DNA from: Deltaproteobacteria bacterium
Lineage (GTDB): Bacteria; Desulfobacterota; Desulfarculia; Adiutricales; Adiutricaceae
Direction of reading: 5' to 3'
DNA length: 11,223 nucleotides
NCBI GenBank assembly: GCA_031267005.1
Contig: JAIRZX010000577.1
Span: forward strand, 1-11,223
Shown here: piece after piece, positions 6,192 through 11,223 of the stretch
Numbering within the stretch: position 1 is the stretch's first letter
Layout: every line of letters begins with the position of its first letter
Position numbers and translations under genes: made by a program
The notes under the pieces: generated by a model
Seen by the model: the letters and a program-made list of their open reading frames with translations, nothing else
Database searches by the model: none
What the model was told of the DNA's origin: nothing

Positions 6192-6830
6192 ATGGCCAAA
6201 GCCCAGCCAAAGTCGACCCAGAAGGACGACAATTTCTTCGCGAAGATAGCCAAGCTCAAGCCAGGCGCCAGGAAGGGGATCCTCTTCGGCGGCGTGGCCG
6301 CGCTCCTGGCCGGCTTCTACCTCTTGTACTACCAGCCGTACACCGACCAGGTGACGGCCCTGACCGACGAGGTGGGCCAGCTGACCCAGGCAGTCGCGGC
6401 CGAGCAGGCCACTATCAACAAGCACAAGCCCATCGCCAAGTTCGTGAAGCCGGTCAACGACACGTTCCAGTACTTGTCCAGCTACCTCACGACCGAAAAC
6501 GAGATCCCCAGGCTCATGCAGATAATTTCCGATCTGGGCGGCCAGTCGGGGGCCCGCGTGACGCTGTTCGCGCCCAAGCGCCCGAACCTCAAGCCGCACT
6601 ACGCGGAGATAGACTTCTCGATCAACCTCGAGGGGCCTTTCCTGAACATCCTGAAGTTCCTGTTCACCCTGAGCAAGATGGAGCGCATCATCAATATAAA
6701 GTCAGTCACGATGGACACCCCGGTCATGGGGGCCAACATGGCGATGTCGCTTTCGGTGCGTTGCGAGGGGAGCACCTACCGCCTTCTCACCGAGGAGGAA
6801 TCGAAGCAGGTGCAGGGAGAAGCCAGTTGA
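6192..6830 (+). CDS. pilO: Type IV pilus assembly protein PilO
   Basis: PilO is the partner of PilN in the inner-membrane alignment complex. The 212-residue protein has a basic cytoplasmic N-terminus and one membrane segment at about residues 29-47 (GILFGGVAALLAGFYLLYY). A coiled coil lies at about 50-85, and a periplasmic ferredoxin-like domain at about 95-195 contains the family-typical LMQIISDLGGQSGARVTLF and FLNILKFLFTLSKMERIINI. It lies 86 bases after pilN. The gap contains a small GC hairpin (GGCGC/GCGCC at 6136-6151) that might tune expression. The ribosome binding site is weak (GGGGG at 6182-6186, five bases before the ATG). PilO is most likely co-transcribed with pilM and pilN. Confidence 0.93.
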   Translation: MAKAQPKSTQKDDNFFAKIAKLKPGARKGILFGGVAALLAGFYLLYYQPYTDQVTALTDEVGQLTQAVAAEQATINKHKPIAKFVKPVNDTFQYLSSYLTTENEIPRLMQIISDLGGQSGARVTLFAPKRPNLKPHYAEIDFSINLEGPFLNILKFLFTLSKMERIINIKSVTMDTPVMGANMAMSLSVRCEGSTYRLLTEEESKQVQGEAS

Positions 6831-6871
6831 CCTGGGCCGCCTGAGGGGCCGACGAACCTCCGGGCGGGGCG

Positions 6872-6893
6872 CCCCGGGCCGAAAGGGCCGGGG
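6872..6893 (+). other. Stem-loop in the pilO-pilP gap
   Basis: CCCCGG pairs with CCGGGG, enclosing two further C-G pairs and a GAAA tetraloop with one G-G mismatch. It sits in the 93-base gap between pilO and pilP and has no T-run. It could reduce read-through or stabilise the upstream transcript end. Chance is a real alternative at this GC content. Confidence 0.35.
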
Positions 6894-6923
6894 CCGGCCT
6901 TAGCGCCCAGACTGTGAACCGCC

Positions 6924-7973
6924 ATGCCTGTAACCTTACGCCGCATAATGCCGGGGCCGCGCGCCCTGGGAGCTGCCGCCGCAACGCTCGCCCTGATGTG
7001 GGCGGGGTCTCTTCCGGCCCAGACCGAAGGGCCGCCCTCCCCGGGCCAGATCCAGTACCAGCAGCCCTCAGCCCCCGCGCAGGGCCAGGCGCAACAGCCC
7101 CCCGCGCCCGCTCCGGGTCAGGTTCAGTACCCCCAGCCCCCCGCGCCCGTCCCGGGGCAGGTTCAGTACCCCCAGCCTCCCGCGCCGGCTCCGGGCGAGG
7201 CCCAGTACCCCCAGCCTCCCGCGCCGGCTCCGGGCGGGGCCCAGTACCCCCAGCCTCCCGCGCCGGCTCCGGGGCAGGCCCAGTACCCCCAGCCGCCCGC
7301 GCCGGCTCCGGGGCAGGTCCAGTACCCCCAGCCCCCGGCGCCACCCGCACCGCCGCAGTTCCCGCCGGACGGGGCTGCCCCAGAGGCCCCGCAGGTCCAG
7401 CTGGCGCCCCCCCCGCAGCCAGCCGGGCCAGAGAGCCCAGGCGCGGTGGATCTCTCCAGCGACATCCAGATCCCCGAGCTTTACACGCCGCGCAGGCCAG
7501 ACGATCCGGACGCGCTCCCTGTCTATAACGAACTCGACAAGTTCCACGGCGAGGTCATGGCCTCTTACATAGTAAACGTCGCGACCCTGCCAGACCCCTT
7601 CATGCCCATCGAGACCGTGGCGAGGCCGCCCGAGGCTGACCAGCCGGCGGTCGACACCAGGCGCCTTCCCATGATCCAGCGCCTGGCGTTAAACCAGTTC
7701 ACCTTGACGGCCATCGTCGAGGCCCCCAACCCCGGCAACAACACCGCCCTGGTAGACTCGGGCGGAATCGGCTACCTCATCCACAGGGGCACGAAGATAG
7801 GGCCCAACAACGGAGTCGTCCGGGAGATAACCTCCACCAAAGTGGTAATAGAGGAGCCCGAAATTAACTACCGCGGCGAGCGCACCACCCGCTTCATCGA
7901 GATGAGCCTGAACACGCTCGAGAGTTCCATAGAAGTGGAAGGCGGCGAGATATCGCCTGGCGGCGGCCAGTAA
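6924..7973 (+). CDS. pilP: Type IV pilus assembly protein PilP with proline-rich repeat array
   Basis: PilP links the PilN/PilO dimer to the N0 domain of PilQ in the periplasm. This 349-residue version is about twice the usual length. Residues 1-33 look like a Sec signal peptide (Arg-rich start, hydrophobic ALGAAAATLALMWAG, cleavage near LPA-Q). No cysteine follows, so unlike classical PilP it is not a lipoprotein. Residues 41-142 are repeats of GQVQYPQPPAPAP. Residues about 205-236 (ELDKFHGEVMASYIVNVA, then LPDPFMPIE) match the linker that binds PilN/PilO. Residues 250-312 are the PilP beta domain, with TAIVEAP, GIGYLIHRGTKIG and NGVVREI. There is no clear ribosome binding site before 6924; an in-frame ATG at 6948 would also leave a usable signal peptide, so the start is uncertain. 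It follows pilO by 93 bases. Confidence 0.92.
   Translation: MPVTLRRIMPGPRALGAAAATLALMWAGSLPAQTEGPPSPGQIQYQQPSAPAQGQAQQPPAPAPGQVQYPQPPAPVPGQVQYPQPPAPAPGEAQYPQPPAPAPGGAQYPQPPAPAPGQAQYPQPPAPAPGQVQYPQPPAPPAPPQFPPDGAAPEAPQVQLAPPPQPAGPESPGAVDLSSDIQIPELYTPRRPDDPDALPVYNELDKFHGEVMASYIVNVATLPDPFMPIETVARPPEADQPAVDTRRLPMIQRLALNQFTLTAIVEAPNPGNNTALVDSGGIGYLIHRGTKIGPNNGVVREITSTKVVIEEPEINYRGERTTRFIEMSLNTLESSIEVEGGEISPGGGQ
7044..7349 (+). repeat. 39-bp coding tandem repeat in pilP
   Basis: Six full 39-bp units encoding GQVQYPQPPAPAP and close variants run from 7116 to 7349. They are preceded by two diverged units (7044-7082, and 7083-7115, which is shortened to 11 codons). The central units are almost identical in bases as well as in residues, differing mainly at the second to fourth codons, which points to recent unit duplication. 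Every change in copy number keeps the frame, so PilP can vary in spacer length without losing its folded domain. Confidence 0.95.
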
Positions 7974-8033
7974 CGGCGGCCCAAGGCTGGCTTTTTCCGG
8001 CGCGGGGCAGGCCTGGACCGGCCCAGCGGAAAT

Positions 8034-8062
8034 TCACGGAGCGCCTTGTCAGCTCTCCGTGA
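8034..8062. other. Stem-loop downstream of pilP
   Basis: TCACGGAG (8034-8041) pairs perfectly with CTCCGTGA (8055-8062) around 13 bases, about 60 bases after the pilP stop. No T-run follows. It may protect the 3' end of a pilM-to-pilP transcript. Confidence 0.35.
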
Positions 8063-8229
8063 TGCGGACTGGGAGGTTTCCGCGAGGGACAGCTTTAACT
8101 TGTTCGCATACAAAGTTCACGGTTATACGATTGGCTACGCCACTTATTGATATTTTTGCATCACATTAGAGTCTAGATCAACCTGAAGATCCTGTAGAGC
8201 AGTTTCTCGCGAACTGTTAGAGCCTTCCT

Positions 8230-8306
8230 TCCCAAAAGCCGCGAGCCCCGTATCTCGCCTTTTGGGAGACGCGCCTGATGCCTTTTGGCGGCCTTTCCTT
8301 AAGGCC
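8230..8306. other. Two consecutive strong hairpins
   Basis: The first (8230-8267) has a 9-bp outer stem TCCCAAAAG/CTTTTGGGA and, after a two-base bulge, an inner 5-bp stem GCGAG/CTCGC around an 8-base loop. The second (8290-8306) is GGCCTT/AAGGCC with a 5-base loop. Their strength and proximity suggest a structured RNA or a processing/termination site between the two pilP genes. I do not recognise an RNA family. Confidence 0.5.
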
Positions 8307-8378
8307 GGAGGGAGAATTGCCGCCTTAAGCCGGAAGGGCCGCGAACGTCGGCGCTTCAGCCAAAGCGGTCCGAATCTT

Positions 8379-8517
8379 CGAGGCGGAAGCCACGAAGCCT
8401 TATTAGGTTAAAGCAAAGTATTTTCCGAGGCTCAAGCCACGTAACCTTCGAGGCTTAAGCTGCCTGATCTCCGAGGCGAAAGCCGCGCTTCCGTCGAGTC
8501 CTGAGCCGAGTAACCAT
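8379..8517. repeat. 23-bp tandem repeat array (6 units)
   Basis: Units start at 8379, 8403, 8426, 8449, 8472 and 8495, a period of 23 bases (24 for the first). The core is CGAGGCNNAAGCCNCG; the second unit is the most diverged (AGGTTAAAGC in the same register) and the sixth has CGAGTCCTGAGCC. Units 3 and 6 also share the tail GTAACC. Each core is an imperfect inverted repeat (GGC, four bases, GCC), with GAAA or GGAA in the middle of two units. A further degenerate unit may precede at about 8356. The units are contiguous, with no unique spacers. Confidence 0.75.
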
Positions 8518-8796
8518 CCGCCATCCGCCTTCCGCCTTCCGTCGTACCTTCGACGTTCCCCCGCGGCCCCTCCGGGGGCCGCCTCCGCCGGCCGCGGCCA
8601 AGCAGCCCAGCCGCGGCCACATGCCCGCGCGGCGCGCCGGCGCGGCCCACCCGCGATAGCGCCAAGCCATATACCTTATTCCTCCGCTCCGGGAAAGCCC
8701 TGAGCGCCGTCCGGCCAAGCCCGCGCGGCCCGATTCCGCCCTGTTGAAGGGCGGGAAGACGTCATCCGCTACGGCAAGAGCCCGAGAGGGACCGGG

Positions 8797-9255
8797 ATGC
8801 AAAAGCCATTATCCAGACACGCCTTTGTCCAGGCCCTTGCGGCGGCGGCCCTGCTCGCCATCGCTCCGTCCTACGCGCCAGCCCAGAACGACGGCGGCCC
8901 CCAGCCGCCCGCCCCCCCCGCTGCCCGCACGCGCCCGCTGGCGTTGCCCGGGCCGGGCGCCCAGCCGGCCCAGCCCGGGGGCGAGGCCATGCCGGGCGAG
9001 ACCGACCCCACCGTGATCGAGCGGGTGCAGCTGGCGGACTTGAGCCTTTCCGCCATCGTGGTCGCGTCCGACCCATCGAACAACATAGCCATGCTGGAGC
9101 ACGGCGGCGTGGGGTACCTGGTCCACAAGGGTTCCAAGATCGGCTCCAAGAACGGCGTCGTCCGCGAGATAACCGCCTCCACCGTCGTCATCGAGGAACC
9201 TGGATCCGTTCCCGGCGGGGGCGTAAACGTCGTGGAGCTTTCCCTTCCGCAGTGA
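8797..9255 (+). CDS. Second, short PilP-like protein
   Basis: This 152-residue protein is a paralogue of the PilP encoded just upstream. Residues 1-29 form a Sec signal peptide (hydrophobic VQALAAAALLAIAP, cleavage near YAPA-Q) with no lipobox cysteine. Residues 31-70 are Pro/Gly/Ala-rich. Residues 76-135 are a PilP beta domain (LSAIVVASDP, GGVGYLVHKGSKIGSKNG, VVREI, VVIEEP). By eye 35 of 60 aligned positions are identical to the first PilP. The linker that in PilP contacts PilN/PilO (DPFMPIE region) is missing, as is the repeat array, so it may contact only the PilQ N0 domain. GAGAGGG (8784-8790) lies six bases before the ATG. It is 823 bases from pilP and 526 bases from pilQ. It might instead be a GspC-like homology-region protein, but the match to PilP next door is much stronger. 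Confidence 0.82.
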   Translation: MQKPLSRHAFVQALAAAALLAIAPSYAPAQNDGGPQPPAPPAARTRPLALPGPGAQPAQPGGEAMPGETDPTVIERVQLADLSLSAIVVASDPSNNIAMLEHGGVGYLVHKGSKIGSKNGVVREITASTVVIEEPGSVPGGGVNVVELSLPQ

Positions 9256-9377
9256 TTTTGCCAGTTAGGCCTTTCCTCCATTCCATGCTGCGCTCCGCGA
9301 ACCGCGCGGCGCGTATATGCAGCGGGCGTCCTTAGCGTCTACGCCTTCAGCGGACGGTTCCGGCGCCCGCCCGCTCC

Positions 9378-9394
9378 GCCGGACTCAGTCCGGC
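9378..9394. promoter_or_regulatory. 17-base palindrome upstream of pilQ
   Basis: GCCGGACTCAGTCCGGC is a perfect 8-bp inverted repeat around one central base. Part of it (CCGGACTCAG) recurs at 9536-9545. Perfect symmetry with a single-base centre suits a dimeric DNA-binding protein better than an RNA hairpin. Confidence 0.4.
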
Positions 9395-9440
9395 GCCTTC
9401 CCGCGGCGGCAGATTTTCCAGGGCGTATCCGGGCGCCCCG

Positions 9441-9480
9441 TAAACGGTCGGACGATACCCCTAAACGGCCGGACGATACC
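9441..9480. repeat. 21-bp direct repeat upstream of pilQ
   Basis: TAAACGGNCGGACGATACC occurs twice, at 9441-9459 and 9462-9480, with one mismatch. The 21-base period is two helical turns, so a protein bound to both copies would sit on one face of the DNA. They lie about 300 bases before the pilQ start. Confidence 0.6.
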
Positions 9481-9496
9481 AATGTTACTCGATGTT

Positions 9497-9520
9497 GCGT
9501 TCTGGCTTAAAGCCCAACGC
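9497..9520. other. Compound stem-loop
   Basis: GCGTT (9497-9501) pairs with AACGC (9516-9520), enclosing GGCTT and AAGCC (9504-9508/9510-9514) around one central A. It might be a hairpin or, as DNA, an operator. It has no T-run. Confidence 0.35.
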
Positions 9521-9649
9521 TGCGCGGAAAATCACCCGGACTCAGGCAACTGGAGTCAGGTTTTAAATAATTATCCCTAATTAGATACGTAGATATTCCA
9601 AGTTCGCGCAGCACTGCATAAATAAGATTACAGGTAGTCCAAGACCGTG

Positions 9650-9665
9650 CCGATTAGACAAGAGG
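9650..9665 (+). promoter_or_regulatory. Sequence shared with the regulator's ribosome binding region
   Basis: CCGATTAGACAAGAGG here matches 15 of 16 bases at 2778-2793, where the same string carries the ribosome binding site of the small regulator. Here it lies about 117 bases before the pilQ start, and no open frame of note begins right after it. Confidence 0.3.
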
Positions 9666-9781
9666 AGACCGCGGGCCCGCGCCCCGCGAGGCGGGCCCCC
9701 GGCCGAAAGAAGCGCCTGGGGCTTTCGCCAAGTACCCCCCCGGCTTTCGAGGGTATCCCGTCCGACACAAGGAGAACCGCC

Positions 9782-11223
9782 ATGAGAAACAGCCCTTCCG
9801 ATAACGCGAGGCGCCTTGCGGCCCTGTCCGCCGCGGCCGCACTTATCATGCTGGCAGCGGGCCCGCTCGCCGCCCAGACTTTCGCGCCGCCCGCGTCGCC
9901 CCCGCCCGTGTCGCCGGCCCAGGCGCCCGGAGGGCCGCAGGCCGCCCCGCAGGGCCAGCCCGGCACCGGGGTCATGCTGACCGATCCCCTGTCCGGCATG
10001 AACGTCAACAAGACCTATACCGGCTCGCGGATAAGCCTCGACTTCCAGAACGCGGACATCCACAACATCCTGCGGCTCATCGGCGAGGTTTCCGGGAAGA
10101 ACGTCGTCGTCTCCGATTCCGTGAGCGGCAAGGTCACCCTGAAGCTCCGCAACGTGCCCTGGGACCAGGCCCTGGACATCGTCCTCGCCTCCAAGAACCT
10201 CGGCATGGTCGAGAACGGGAACGTCATCCGCATCGACTCCATGGACTCCATACGCAGGGCTACGCCGGATTTGAGCGACCCTGCCACCCGGGTGCCCCTG
10301 GCAAAGAAGATGTTCACGCCCAAGTATTCCTCGGTGGCGTCGCTGGCCTCCGAGATGGAGAAGGGCAAGAGCATCCGCGGGTCGGTCCGGGTTATCGGAA
10401 ACGACATCTACGTCGAGGACGACTACGTGACCATGGAGGCCATTACCGAGATTTTCAAGCGCAACGACCGGGTGACCAAGCAGATCCTGATCGAGGCGAG
10501 GATCGTCGAGGCCGGGACTTCCCTCATGCAGGAGCTCGGGGTGCGCTGGGGCGCCGCGTACGACCACGTCGCTGGCAACGGCAGCAATTGGGACTCCAAC
10601 CGGCTCACCGCCATGAGCCATTCGGGCTCCCTCGTCGCCAACGGCGACTACGACTTCGGCGAGCTCTACGGCGCCGTGGACGTGACCGGCGGCGTGGGGA
10701 GGCTGGGCTTCGGCTTCGTGAACCGCGCGGGCACGATGATGCTGAACGCCGAACTCAACGCTTCCGAGACCTTGGGCGAGACCAGGACCATCTCGGCGCC
10801 GCGCATCATGGCCGCGAACGACCAGGAGGTCTACATCAAGCAGGGGACCAAGATACCCTACACCTCCGGCGGGACGACCGCGGGCACCACGGCGTCCACC
10901 CAGTTCGAGGACGCCACGATGGAGCTGAGGGTAACCCCGCACATCGAGGAGAACGGCGAGATAGTGACGCTCGACATCACCCTCACCAAGGACTCCCCGG
11001 TCCGGGGCCAGGACGGCTCGATGGAGATCGAGAACAAGGAGGCCAGGACCAAGCTCATGGTCCGCAACGGCGAGACGGTGGTCATCGGCGGCATCATCAC
11101 CGATCAGCAGATCGTGACCAACAACCAGGTGCCCGGCGTCCACTCCATACCCCTCCTGGGCTGGCTGTTCAAGGACCGCGCTGTCAACAACAGCAAGTCC
11201 GAGCTCCTCATCTTCATCACCGC
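9782..11223 (+). CDS. pilQ: Type IV pilus secretin PilQ, 3' end outside the window
   Basis: PilQ is the multimeric outer-membrane secretin through which the pilus leaves the cell. 480 residues are visible and the frame runs off the window inside the terminal secretin motif (IPLLGWLFKD, then SELLIFIT), so only some 10-20 residues should be missing. Residues 1-31 are a signal peptide and 32-65 a Pro/Ala/Gln-rich linker. Residues 84-152 are the STN/N0 domain (ISLDFQNADIHNILRLIGE). Residues about 165-230 are an N1-type secretin_N domain (VIGNDIYVED), and residues 234-480 are the secretin core (ILIEARIVEA, then APRIMAANDQEVYIKQG and VVIGGIITD). No AMIN domain is present, so it is much shorter than classical PilQ. 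AAGGAG (9769-9774) lies seven bases before the ATG. It is 526 bases from the PilP-like gene and may have its own promoter. Confidence 0.97.
   Translation, partial: MRNSPSDNARRLAALSAAAALIMLAAGPLAAQTFAPPASPPPVSPAQAPGGPQAAPQGQPGTGVMLTDPLSGMNVNKTYTGSRISLDFQNADIHNILRLIGEVSGKNVVVSDSVSGKVTLKLRNVPWDQALDIVLASKNLGMVENGNVIRIDSMDSIRRATPDLSDPATRVPLAKKMFTPKYSSVASLASEMEKGKSIRGSVRVIGNDIYVEDDYVTMEAITEIFKRNDRVTKQILIEARIVEAGTSLMQELGVRWGAAYDHVAGNGSNWDSNRLTAMSHSGSLVANGDYDFGELYGAVDVTGGVGRLGFGFVNRAGTMMLNAELNASETLGETRTISAPRIMAANDQEVYIKQGTKIPYTSGGTTAGTTASTQFEDATMELRVTPHIEENGEIVTLDITLTKDSPVRGQDGSMEIENKEARTKLMVRNGETVVIGGIITDQQIVTNNQVPGVHSIPLLGWLFKDRAVNNSKSELLIFIT

Larger units (their letters stand above)
7974..8796. 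other. Spacer between the two pilP genes
   Basis: No gene is recognised in these 823 bases. An 8-bp stem lies near the pilP end, an AT-rich stretch at about 8090-8180, strong hairpins at 8230-8306 and a tandem repeat array at 8379-8517. A weak promoter candidate is TTGTTC (8100-8105), 18 bases, TATACG (8124-8129), which could serve the second pilP copy. The remaining sequence up to 8796 is GC-rich and unremarkable. Confidence 0.6.
9256..9781. other. Spacer upstream of pilQ with operator-like repeats
   Basis: No gene is recognised; an 87-codon open frame at 9317-9580 lacks a ribosome binding site and protein-like features. The stretch contains a palindrome, a 21-bp tandem repeat, a compound hairpin, a weak GACTC/GAGTC stem followed by TTTT at 9561, and an AT-rich segment (about 9558-9640) that could contain a separate pilQ promoter, although I cannot name clear hexamers. 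Confidence 0.55.

Noticed and set aside
8379..8517. The 23-bp array considered as a CRISPR
   Set aside because: Units are contiguous with no unique spacers of constant length, repeats are diverged, and no cas genes are in the window.
9317..9580. An 87-codon frame containing the duplicated NGRTIP peptide
   Set aside because: The duplicated peptide simply comes from the 21-bp DNA repeat. No ribosome binding site and no protein-like features.
9581..11143. A 520-codon open frame on the - strand
   Set aside because: It lies opposite pilQ and is an antisense shadow of its GC-rich third codon positions; the + strand frame encodes an unmistakable secretin.

Overview
The window is a GC-rich stretch of a Gram-negative (diderm) bacterial genome carrying the type IV pilus alignment/secretin cluster pilM-pilN-pilO-pilP-pilP2-pilQ on the + strand. 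PilQ is cut by the right edge of the window. Upstream are two small stand-alone + strand genes, an SCP2-type lipid-binding protein and a 66-residue Cro/C1-type regulator. The gene order, the complete PilMNOPQ set and the regulator's sequence fit Desulfobacterota (former Deltaproteobacteria). That placement is an inference from gene content and remembered family resemblance, not a phylogeny. The genes use AGG (Arg) and ATA (Ile) codons freely despite the high GC content.

Layout. 1-1859 has no convincing gene; it holds G-rich tracts, a terminator-like hairpin and a five-unit GGCCCC repeat. 1860-2183 is the SCP2 protein. 2184-2800 is non-coding with hairpins, followed by a promoter region. 2801-3001 is the regulator, starting at TTG. 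3002-4357 is a 1.36 kb GC-rich spacer ending in a candidate pilM promoter and structured leader. 4358-6830 is a compact pilM-pilN-pilO block in which pilM and pilN overlap. 6924-7973 is a PilP with a proline-rich repeat array. 7974-8796 is a spacer with hairpins and a six-unit 23-bp tandem array. 8797-9255 is a second, short PilP. 9256-9781 is a spacer with palindromes and a 21-bp tandem repeat. 9782 to the end is pilQ.

How it works together. In known type IV pilus machines, cytoplasmic PilM binds the INLLP motif of PilN. PilN and PilO form an inner-membrane heterodimer, PilP links that dimer to the N0 domain of the PilQ secretin, and PilQ is the outer-membrane pore. This locus departs from the standard in three ways: it has two PilP paralogues, neither with a lipobox cysteine; the first PilP carries six near-identical 13-residue proline-rich repeats; and PilQ has only N0, N1 and secretin domains, with no AMIN domain.

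Recognised genes cover only about half of the window (about 5.9 of 11.2 kb). The spacers are long, GC-rich and rich in short repeats and hairpins. This is low for a free-living bacterium and may mean gene decay or expanded regulatory/repetitive DNA.
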